From Tenrec ecaudatus (lineage: Eukaryota; Chordata; Mammalia; Afrosoricida; Tenrecidae), in contig NC_134536.1 in assembly GCF_050624435.1 (NCBI RefSeq), positions 130,602,758 to 130,666,757 on the forward strand: DNA of 64,000 nucleotides, given 5' to 3'. The first letter of the stretch is position 1. The number at the start of each line of letters is the position of its first letter. Under the pieces are notes generated by a model. The model was not told the DNA's origin. It ran no database searches and saw only the letters and a list, made by a program, of their open reading frames with translations. The position numbers and the translations under genes are program-made. Below are positions 55,681 to 64,000 of this stretch, piece by piece.

Positions 55681-55936
55681 AAGTCCATCGGTGTTCAAGT
55701 CCATTGGTGTTCAAGTCCATTGGTGTTCAAGTCCATTGGTGTTCAAGTCCATCGGTGTTCAAGTCCATCGGTGTTCAAGTCCATCGGTGTTCAAGTCCAT
55801 CGGTGTTCAAGTCCATCGGTGTTCAAGTCCATCGGTGTTCAAGTCCATCGGTGTTCAAGTCCATCGGTGTTCAAGTCCATCGGTGTTCAAGTCCATCGGT
55901 GTTCAAGTCCATCGGTGTTCAAGTCCATTGGTGTTC
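55681..55936. repeat. 16-bp minisatellite, 16 exact-length units
   Basis: Sixteen units of AAGTCCATYGGTGTTC with no indels. Y is T in units 2, 3, 4 and 16 and C in the other twelve. The 16-bp period is not a multiple of three, and the unit has no stop in the three plus frames, so three units give a 16-residue periodic peptide in every frame; these frames are by-products of the repeat. Confidence 0.97.
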
Positions 55937-56095
55937 ACAGGGCGAGGGACAACCAGAAGGGACTTGAGAATGGCACACAGCTCAAAGCATGCAATCAGTG
56001 TCCCTGAAGTGCGCACATGGAAACAATTATACTAGTATATGTGTTGCGACATATATCCGCAACCGCACATTTAAAATTTAATTAGAAAGTACTAG

Positions 56096-56693
56096 GTGTG
56101 TTAGGGTTTGCTAGAGAAACAATACCAGGACACTTATGGATAGCTAGCTAGCTAGATCCAGCACGAAGGAGTAGAACAGCTAATTAGTCCACACAGCAGT
56201 ACAGAGAGCTCAGTACAACTTTCTTCTGTGGAACAGCTAATATACTGGATGTCCTTCAACTCAGGAGGGCTGCTCAGTCCAAGGTCAAGGAAACAGAAAG
56301 CTAAATCTTCCATAGAGCAATGCAGGCAGTCCAGCCAGAGGCAGCAAATAGCAGGTCAGGTCACCAATAGTCAGCTAGATGACAGAATCCTACAGTCCCA
56401 AGCTCAAGCGACGTATACACCAGCAGCATGGAAAAGCAGGTCTTGAACGAAGCACAAGCCCTAGTGACATGATCCATGGGTTGGCTGTCCCACAGGTAGT
56501 GTAGCTCACAAGCTTGGCAGAGAACTAGCTAAAGCAGCCACACACTGGTCCGATCACCAGAGAGAGTGAGAGAGAGGGGGGGGGGGTCAGGGCTTGCTGA
56601 GCCATTTATCTCTTTGCCCTCCAATCACACTGGGGCCTTATTAATCCCACATGTTCTTACTGGCCAGGTTGGCAAAATAAACCTACCTATCAC
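56096..56693 (-). repeat. Unclassified repeat family B, antisense, with 5-bp target duplication
   Basis: Begins TGTGTTAGGGTTTGCTAGAG and ends 'aacctacctatcaca', flanked by CTAGG on both sides (before 56098 and directly after 56693). Reverse relative of 559-1248. A 5-bp duplication with TG...CA ends is the pattern of ERVL/ERV3-type LTRs, so an LTR origin is the leading explanation. A G-run lies at 56577-56586. Confidence 0.7.
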
Positions 56694-56854
56694 ACTAGGC
56701 AAATCGAGTGGAAATTATTGTTTTTCTTATGAAACAGTACCTGCTTGAAGTGCTTTGAAAGAGTTACATCATTAAGTGTTTAGAAAGAGCAAATGACTGA
56801 GTCGCTCTCTATATAAATTTTTAAAAAGAAGAAGGCATTAGATTTAGAGGGCCC

Positions 56855-58755
56855 TAAGACAGATGGAAATAGAGTTACCATATGACCCAGCAATCCCCCT
56901 ACTAGGCATATACCCAGAGGAGGCAAGAAACAAACCAAGGCCACACATCTGTGCTCCAATGTTCATTGTGGCACAGTTCACAATTGCAAGGAGCTGGAAG
57001 CAACCCAAATTTCCATCAACTGACGAGTGGATTAAAAAACTGTGGTCTATACATACAATGGAGTACTATGCATCACTAAAAAGCAGTGATGAACGTACGA
57101 GGCACATAGCGGCATGGGAAGAACTGGAGGAAATCATGCTAAGCGAAGTAAGTCAGGCACAAAAGGACAAGTACAACATGAGCCCGCTGAAGTAAGTATT
57201 AAAAAAATGCAAAAGGGGCATAGGGGGAAAAGCTACTGTATACAAACATTTTTGGGGTGAAGACTGTGTAGTATGGCAGAGACCAGATCAAAACCAGGGA
57301 TGCACATGGTAGACAATGGGGGAGGAGGTGGGGAAAGGAAAACAAAAGGATGAATATAAGGAAGAAAAGGGGAGTGGGGGCATGGGGCACTAACCCACCC
57401 AAGGGGAGGGTATTGTTTATATCTCCACAGGGAAAGTGGGACCAGACTTCAACCCAGTGCCGCAAGGTGTGAATGCAATATCCCGGCGTGGAGTAGGGAA
57501 CCAGTGGAGAGGTTTGGGAGGCTGGCCCCAGTACCAAAAATTAAGTGGATTCCTGCCCCTCCCCCGAGAAGAATTTGTTTCAAAAGACAACATTGATTCT
57601 GCAGCTCCAGGAGATGGACATATCTGATCAGAGCACATGGGAGCAGATGAAGGGGCAGGAGGAGAGAGTGGAGCACAGCCTGGCCCACCAGGCCGTGAGG
57701 ATGATGTTCCTGAGTAGAGCAGCCAGTCCACAGAGAGAACAACATGGCTGGCCCCACTATGAGACATGATGCCCCTCAGTCACCAAGGGTGATACAGGGG
57801 ACAGCACTGGAGACAGTGTGGGAATTGCACCTGACCTGATCCCACCACACTGAGGCAAAGCACTGGGGGAGTGCAGCGGAACAGCAAGGGAATGGAGTGG
57901 CAAGGTCCCCAGGGAATGCTGAAAGTGGACTTTGGGGCCAGGGCATGGTGCCCCAACAGACTGGACTGGAAAACACTCCTAAAGGCCAACAAACGATCCT
58001 TGAACTAACTATAAGCTTTTCTTTCTTGATGTGTTTTGTTTTGTTCATGAAGTGTCAAAGGGACCAGGTATAAGGCATCATGAAAAAATATATATATATA
58101 TACCATAGTGAATGAAGGGGGAAGTGCAGAGTGGAGACCCAAAGCCTATTTGTCGGCCATTGGAGATCCCCTCATAGAGGGGTTTAGGAGAGGAGATGGG
58201 TCAGTCAGGGTGCGATGTAGTACCGATGAAGAACACAGCTTTCCCCCAGATCCTGGATGCTTTCTCCCCCCAACTACAATAATCCGAATTCTACCTTGCA
58301 GGACTGGATGGGGCAGAGGTTGTGCACTGGTGCATATGGTACCTGGAGACACAGGGAACCCAGGGTGGACGATACCTTCAGGACCAGGAGTGTGAGGGCC
58401 GATACTGGGAGAGTAGAGGGTGAGTAGTTTGGAAAGGGGGAACTGATTACAAGGATCCACATGTGACCTCCTCCCTGGGGGACGGACAACAGAAAAGGGG
58501 GTGAAGGGAGACTCCGAATAGGGCAAGATATGACAAAATAACAATCTATAAATTACCAAGGGCTCATGAGGGAGGGGGGAGCGGGGAGGGAGGGGGAAAA
58601 AAAGAGGACCTGATGCAAAGGGCTTAAGTAGAGAGCAAATGCTTTGAAAATGATTAGGGCAAAGAATGTACGGATGTGCTTTATACAACTGATGTATGTA
58701 TATGTATGGATTGTGATAAGAGTTGTATGAGCCCCTAATAAAATGTAAAACAAAA
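56855..58755 (+). mobile_element. L1 insertion with ORF2 C-terminus and full long 3' UTR
   Basis: 5'-truncated L1, 1.9 kb. Codons 56863-57195 encode the ORF2 C-terminus ('LPYDPAIPLLGIYPEEA', 'WIKKLWSIHTMEYYASLK', stop at 57193-57195), followed by about 1.55 kb of UTR and an A-rich end after 'gagcccctaataaaatg'. Flanked by AGATTTAGAGGGCCC (56840-56854) and AGATTTAGAGGACCC (58756-58770), one mismatch. It ties the many UTR-only copies of this window to L1. Confidence 0.94.
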
Positions 58756-58966
58756 AGATTTAGAGGACCCATACTGTCCTCAAACTCAGACAGCTGACAA
58801 AGGGCAGAGTTGGAAACTGAACCTAAATAGGGACCGTCGATTAACATGACTTTACAATTCAAGTGTCATGAAGTGAAAACTCAGCAGGAGTAGCTATGAA
58901 TCTAGGGTATCCTCTTCACCACATTCTCATACACACCTGTCCACACACCCATATGTATTTCATTTT

Positions 58967-59676
58967 AAAAAATAAATCATCTTATTGGGGGCTCTTACAG
59001 CTCTTATCACAATTCATACACCCATCCATTGTGTCAAACACATTTGTACATCTGTTGCCATCATCATTTTCAAAACATTGTCTTTCTACTTGAGCCCTTG
59101 GAATCAGCTCAATTTCCCCCCTTCCCCACCCTCCCACCCTTATGAACCCTTGATAATTTATAAATTCTTTTCATGTCTTACACTGACTGCTGCCTCCCTT
59201 CACCCACTTTTCTGTTGTCCATCCCCCTGGGAGGGGCTTATATATAGATCATTGTGATCGGCTCCCCCTTTCTCCCCCCTCCCACTTCTCCCTTCCCCTC
59301 CTGGTATTGCTATTCTCATGATTGGTCCTGGGGGGTTTATCTGTCCTGAATTCCTTGTGTTTCCAGCTCTAATCTGTACCAGTACATGCTGTTGTCTAGC
59401 CAGATTTGGAAGGTAGAACTGGGGTCATGATAGTGGGTGGTGGGGTGGGGGAGGAAGCATTAAAAACTAGAGGAAAATTGTATGTTTCGTCGGTGCTATA
59501 CTGCACCCTGACTGGCTCGTCTTTTCCTTGTGACCCTTCTGTAAGGGGATGTCCAGTTGTCTACAGATGGACTTTCATCTCCACTCTACCTTCCCCCTCA
59601 TTCACATCGATATGATTTTTGGTCCTGGGTTTTTGATGCCTGATCCCTGACCCCATCAACACCGCATGATCACTAT
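58967..59676 (-). mobile_element. L1 3' UTR insertion, antisense, with 11-bp target duplication
   Basis: About 0.7 kb of diverged L1 UTR starting 'aataaatcatcttattgggg', flanked by TATTTCATTTT at 58956-58966 and 59677-59687. Confidence 0.85.
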
Positions 59677-59689
59677 TATTTCATTTTTT

Positions 59690-60455
59690 AATACATTCAT
59701 GTCATACAGATATCATCTCTTTTTTTTGTCCCAGCAAATGAAGCCTAGAGCACTCACAAGGGTTAACTTTGATAACACATATTATATACTGAATAACGGA
59801 TGCTCAGTATAGGTAGAAGCATAAGTAAAAACAATGGAATAATTACTAGTGGTAAACTTAGTGTGATACTCAGAAGCAGTGGCTGCCAAAGGGTTTTCAA
59901 GAATCTTCAGAAGATGGCAGCCATCTTCCACCATGATCAATGCTTGGCAGGCACATTTCTCCATGATCAAGTTGCCATGGAAGAGAATTGGGAGACTGAC
60001 TGTAATTCAATCCCTCTGCTCCCAGGAACTTGGGGTGGGGACACAGGAGCCATGTGATTCCAGGGCCAGCATCCTGGGGTTACCTGTGCTCCCACCTCTC
60101 TTGAGACTCAAGGGATCCGGTAAAACTGTGGGCTGGCGAGCTCATGTTCCATCCTGTGTGAGTAGCCTGACTTTGTGGGATGCTCCCCGAGGCAAGGCTG
60201 GAGCCTAGAGGATGGCTGTGGTCCTCTCACGGGTCTACTTCCCAGTGACCAGAGGACATGGCCTGTCAGAAAGGCAGTTGATTACAGGAGGCGCACCGGT
60301 AGCTCTGGCATCAGTTTCCTCTAAGGTCACTCACCAAGAGACCTGGAGGTTAGACGCATCCCTGAAGATAGGTGTGTTCCTGGACGAGTCATGCTTCTTT
60401 ATTCATTTGGAAGGTTTTTGATCCTCTCTGTTTTATCGAGAAGCCGTAGGTACAG
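59690..60455. other. Non-coding stretch, no gene seen
   Basis: Frames at 59800-60057 and 59879-60208 lack recognisable domains. No repeat assigned. Confidence 0.45.
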
Positions 60456-60545
60456 TGTCCTTCTAAAATTCATGTCCATCCAGAGTCTCCTTATGTCAAC
60501 GTACTTGGAAATCAGGCCTCTGCAGATGTAATTAACGTGAGGAGA
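60456..60545. repeat. MaLR-like LTR fragment
   Basis: 'ctaaaattcatgtccatcca', 'cttggaaatcaggcctctgc', 'agatgtaattaacgtgagga' correspond to the widely shared MaLR (MLT/MST) wording. Confidence 0.6.
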
Positions 60546-60784
60546 TGAGTTGGGTCAATCTACAGAAAGGAAATACATGCCTAGGAGAGGAATTTATTCC
60601 AGAGGCAGGGAGGCAACACGGTGGCATGTTTCAAGCTCAGTGTATTTTTAAAAGTACACAACTACACCAACAGAACATGCTAGCAATTTGCAAGTGTAAA
60701 AGTAAAAGTCTTTCTTGGCCTTCTCCTCAAAGATAATTTTGGCCTGCATCCAGAAAACATTACGCACACACCCCTACATAAGTG

Positions 60785-61110
60785 CTCACCTATATACTTG
60801 AGTGTAAACCAACCCGAATATAAGTCGAGGCACCTCATTTTACCACAAAAACTGCATTTAAAAATGTGCTGCATCAGGTCCTCTTTTTTTTTTTTTTTTT
60901 TAGGGCTTAAGTGGAGAGCAAATGCTTTGAGAGTGATTAGGGCAAAGAATGTGCGGATGTGCTTTATACAATTGATGTATGTGTAGGTGTGGATTGTGAT
61001 AAGAGTTGTATGAGCCCCTAATAAAATGTAAAAAAAGAAAAGAAAAAAAAATGTGCTGAAAAAACTAGGCTTATGTACGAATAGCTATGGCGTATCTTAG
61101 CTTTTTTTTT
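60785..61110. repeat. Old palindromic (MITE-like) repeat carrying a mini L1 insertion
   Basis: The left part 'tatacttgagtgtaaaccaa', 'cccgaatataagtcgaggca' and the right part 'aactaggcttatgtacgaat' are roughly inverted versions of one another. The family is one I recall as a common short vertebrate repeat but cannot name. It is split by the L1 at 60872-61046. Confidence 0.45.
60872..61046 (+). mobile_element. Mini L1 with 5' inversion and 12-bp target duplication
   Basis: Flanked by AAAAATGTGCTG at 60860-60871 and 61047-61058. The first about 28 bases ('catcaggtcctc' plus T-run) are the reverse complement of the L1 segment that normally precedes 'agggcttaagtggagagc'; the remaining part (about 60901-61030) is sense and ends 'gagcccctaataaaatg' plus an A-rich tail. 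This is the structure made by twin priming. Confidence 0.88.
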
Positions 61111-61129
61111 TTTTGCACAAAGGTACCAT

Positions 61130-61671
61130 GCAATAAATACAGTTCTGCATCTTTTTTTTTTCATTTGAACTAGACCTTGGACATTGCTCTTTATCTCCAC
61201 CTTGAACTCCAGCTCATTCTTCAGAGCAGCAGCAAGGGATTTTTATTGTGATTGACTTAGCCACCGCCCTAGTGATTGTGAAAACTTAGCTGTGCGCTGG
61301 CTCTTTCCAACAGTGTTGCAATTAGCATCCTTGTAGATACACATGCAATGGTGTTTTGTGGTAAACACGTGGGTACATTTCTGGCAGTGGAATTGCTGGG
61401 TGAATGGATGCAGGCATTGTGGACGTGACTGATGCTGTCAAAATAGTTCTCCAGAGGGCTCGCTGACTTGCTCTTCTCACAGCCAGCTCCCTACATCCTT
61501 GCTGCACGTGTGAAGATCATCCACCCTTGTGGTTATGCCACTCTGGCGGGCCTGCTTTGTACCTCATCGTTGTTTTTGTGTGGCATCTTTTCGGTTACCT
61601 TGCAAAGAAGGGTAATCAACTTTTGAATGTTGACGGATGGCTTTCTTTTCTCTGTCTCTGAAACTTGCTTG
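61130..61671. other. Non-coding stretch, possibly old LINE
   Basis: Wording such as 'gtacatttctggcagtggaattgctggg' looks like an old LINE (L1 or similar), but I cannot set borders or class. No gene. Confidence 0.35.
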
Positions 61672-61677
61672 GCCATG

Positions 61678-62045
61678 TGTAAGGAGCCATAACCTTGCCT
61701 GTCCGGAGCCATGAGGCCCGGCCATTGTCTTGATCTTTATTGCCTGAGCTCTGTAACTTTCCACAGGAACTGTTTTTTCTGCGGTCATTGTTCTCAGGGA
61801 AACGCCTGTGGCTTGCTTCCCCCATGTATTGTTCTCAGGGAAACACCTGTGGCTTGCTTCCCCCATTTATTCTCAGGGAAACACCTGCGGCTTATTTCCC
61901 TTTCCCTGGCCTATATAAGCTGCAGCCTTTTACTCAATGAGACTTGATAAGACTGCTGTCTTGTCTCCATTTCTCGTGTCTCTTGTCCCCCCAATTCCCA
62001 CTCCCTCCTCCAGGGTCCGTGGTGAAGTTTACACGGGTCGGGACA
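61678..62045 (+). mobile_element. Solo LTR of a class II-type endogenous retrovirus, 368 bp
   Basis: Starts TGTAAGGAGCC, ends GTCGGGACA, flanked by GCCATG at 61672-61677 and 62046-62051. The TG...CA ends and a 6-bp duplication fit beta-retrovirus-like (ERVK) LTRs. U3 holds three tandem copies of a 38-41 bp unit starting TTCTCAGGGAAAC at 61791, 61832 and 61870. A TATA box (TATATAA) lies at 61912-61918, and the R/U5 part is T/C-rich with 'tgtctccatttctcgtgtct'. No internal viral genes flank it, so it is a recombined solo LTR. Confidence 0.88.
61912..61918 (+). promoter_or_regulatory. TATA box of the solo LTR
   Basis: TATATAA about 40 bp after the last of three U3 repeats and before the T/C-rich R/U5 region, the expected place for the LTR promoter. 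Confidence 0.65.
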
Positions 62046-62204
62046 GCCATGCCCCTTGTGTGTTCTCCATGGGGTCTTTCCTTATGGTCTTACTTGAACC
62101 GTGAAGAATTTCGTTTCCGGCAAAATGGTCGGAGGGGCAGATGGGCTTGAAGAAAACAGAATGCAAAGCCAGAGGAGGTGTGATAGCAATGTGAGTTTCT
62201 ATTG

Positions 62205-62400
62205 GCATAAACTGTTAAATGTTGCACAGCTAGCCAACAGGTTGGCAGTTCGAACTCGCCCAGCGGTATCTCAGAAGACAGACCTGATTCTAGCTGGTCG
62301 CAGCCTACACCCCCCTAGGGGACAGATCCACTTGGCACAGATGGTGGTGGGGGGCGGCATGAGTCAGAGTTGTCTAGACAGCAGCTAACAAGCATGGTGA
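62205..62400 (+). repeat. AfroSINE, sense, diverged
   Basis: 'ttaaatgttgcacagctagc', 'caacaggttggcagttcgaa', 'ctagctggtcgcagcctaca', 'ggcatgagtcagagttgtct'. Confidence 0.65.
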
Positions 62401-63335
62401 TGTGGAAGGGGAGTTCAGTGGAAGATGGTATGGGGTGGGATGATAGATGAAGATAGAATTGATTGGCCTTGATGGGAATCGGGTGAAGGAAGTGAGGGAG
62501 AGAACCAGGAATCACAGGCAACTCTTGTAGCCACTGGAGTGACTGGCAAATTTATGGGTCCAATAGTCATTGAGGGAGAGTCTAGAAGGGATGGAGGCAG
62601 TACAGGTTGAGGTGTAAGGGGTCAAGTTGGGCTTGGGTTGTACTGAGTGGTGGTGTCAATCCAGATGGCAGCTCTTAGGTGTGGAGCAGGAAGTGGGTTG
62701 AGGAAGAGACCCTTGGAGCCCTATTCCAGGTGAGGGATGCACCCCAGGTGCTGGCAGTGTTCTCCATGTACGTGGGAGCAGGGCCTTGACTTCATGTGGG
62801 CTGCCTGGCTCACTGGGCAGGGCTCCTCCCAGCGGGCACATATCGGGGAGGGCATGGGAATCTGTTTCCTGACTCTCCGGGTCAGCTGAAGGTGCTCAGG
62901 GGCTTTGGGAGCTGGGCTCCATCTGTGTCCACTTCTCTTTGCCACCTGACCCCAGGAGAAAGAAGAAGAAAGGTCAGAATATGGATTTATCCTTTTAGCG
63001 ACCTTGTTCAATATGAAAATAGATTGTGTTAAATGAAAAACAAATCCCACCATAATATGTAATATAGTCTGAGCCTACATTAAAGATTGACTTGATAGTA
63101 GTGAGTTTGGGTACATGCTGTACACATACACTTAATGCGCGCGCGCACACACACACACACGGGAACTTCAAAAAGAAAAACTTCCAAAAGGAAAATGCTA
63201 TGATTTTTGCATTCTGCTTTCTTTTGGAAGTCCCTTTGTACATACAATTTTGGCTGGTAGCATGAGGAACTAAAAGGATTTAAAATAAATCCCCCAAAGT
63301 TGTACTCATCTGTATGATCCTTTCCTCATTCCCCT
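62401..63335. other. Non-coding stretch, no gene seen
   Basis: No gene recognised. A short (CG)n(CA)n tract lies at 63135-63160, flanked by a small hairpin-like pair ('cttcaaaaagaaa' and 'ttcttttggaag'). Confidence 0.45.
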
Positions 63336-63339
63336 TCCC

Positions 63340-63419
63340 TGAGCTTAGAACAGAAACATTGCTTCTCAATTTCACAGGGTCGCTATGAGCTGGCACCGAC
63401 TCGATGGCAGTGAGTTTGG

Positions 63420-63455
<36 letters not shown>
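63340..63455 (+). repeat. AfroSINE 3' end with (TG)n microsatellite
   Basis: 'tcacagggtcgctatgagct' and 'accgactcgatggcagtgag' are the SINE 3' end, running directly into a (TG) repeat at about 63419-63452, so the microsatellite probably grew at the SINE tail. Confidence 0.85.
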
Positions 63456-63459
<4 letters not shown>

Positions 63460-63484
63460 CAGGTAATAGCCACAAGCAGTATGG

Positions 63485-63690
63485 GAGTCTCAGGTGCACA
63501 ACTGCTAAGGACTCGACTACTAGCTGCGAGGTTGTCCATTTGAACCCACCCCGAGGCACCACAGAAGAAAGGTCTGGCTATCTGCCCTGTAGAGACTACC
63601 CTAGGAGGTTCTGCTGTGCTCTGAAGCACATGGGGTTGCCACAGGTCAGAACTGACTCTGACAGTGGTGGCTTGGTTCGGTTCGGTGATG
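63485..63690 (+). repeat. AfroSINE, sense
   Basis: 'tgcacaactgctaaggactc', 'gcgaggttgtccatttgaac', 'agaagaaaggtctggctatc', 'gccacaggtcagaactgact'. Complete order, diverged. Confidence 0.75.
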
Positions 63691-64000
63691 GCTCCTAAAT
63701 CTCACACTAAATGACATGTCTCTGTTCATAATTTATCAGCCCAAAGAAATCACACAACAAGCCTCCCTTCAATGGGACCAGGAAGGACAGTCCTGCCACG
63801 TGCCAGGAGCACCAGGCTGAATATCTTACACTTACAACAACATGGTCATTAAAGGAGGGGGAGGGGACAAGCATGTGTGACATCTTGTAACATTCAGATG
63901 TTTTAAACATGCTAGTCCAACTGTCAGCACAGAGATGCTCTTATCTTTTATATCAAGATAACGAGAGACATCTGCTTTCATATCAAGACTCAGGGAAACA
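63691..64000. other. Non-coding end of window
   Basis: Nothing recognised in the last 310 bases. Confidence 0.4.

Noticed and set aside
55681-55936. CRISPR-like array
   Set aside because: Units are directly adjacent with no spacers, and the genome is mammalian. It is a minisatellite.
55574-56035. 153-codon frame with a 16-residue repeat, considered as a repeat protein
   Set aside because: All three frames are open because the 16-bp unit has no stop codon. There is no sign of selection for one frame and no recognised flanking domain.

Overview
This window is vertebrate nuclear DNA from a placental mammal. It is dominated by interspersed repeats. The repeats point to Afrotheria: about 20 tRNA-derived SINE copies of the AfroSINE type, an RTE-clade LINE of the afrotherian RTE1 type, and a young L1 family with a very long 3' UTR. 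A SPIN-type hAT MITE with a perfect 8-bp target duplication (30424-30615) narrows this further, because among afrotherians SPIN elements were described from the tenrec lineage. I infer a tenrec, probably Echinops telfairi or a close relative; this is inference from repeats, not a database match.

The locus appears to be the TREM / NKp44 innate-receptor cluster (human 6p21.1). Two spliced single-Ig-V receptor genes lie head to head about 10.3 kb apart. NCR2 (NKp44) is on the minus strand at about 33570-37053. A TREML4-like receptor is on the plus strand at 47309-51373. I could assemble each from exons with matching splice phases. Both encode a signal peptide, one TREM-type V domain, a stalk and a membrane segment with a central lysine, the usual mark of a DAP12 (TYROBP) partner. 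Neither shows a clear ITIM. From memory of the human map, the gene divergent from NCR2 is TREM1; here that slot holds a TREML4/NCR2-like V domain.

Two processed gene copies were added by retrotransposition. The CALM1 retrocopy at 1940-3568 is complete: it has 5' and 3' UTR, poly(A) and a 12-bp target duplication, and an intact 149-codon frame encoding standard vertebrate calmodulin. The NUDT3 (DIPP1) copy at about 43720-44834 is a decayed pseudogene with a broken start and Nudix box.

Layout: 1-3.6 kb, L1 and SINE debris plus the CALM1 retrocopy. 3.6-33.5 kb, intergenic and repeat-rich: L1 3' UTRs, RTE, SINEs, three unclassified repeat families that I call A, B and C, and SPIN. 33.5-37.1 kb, NCR2. 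37-47 kb, SINEs, family A copies, a long antisense L1 and the NUDT3 pseudogene. 47.3-51.4 kb, the TREML4-like gene. 51.4-64 kb, RTE, an L1 with its ORF2 C-terminus, a 16-bp minisatellite, a twin-primed mini L1 and a solo class II-type ERV LTR. I saw no rRNA, functional tRNA, CRISPR or bacterial features. Repeat borders without a stated target duplication are approximate (tens of bases).
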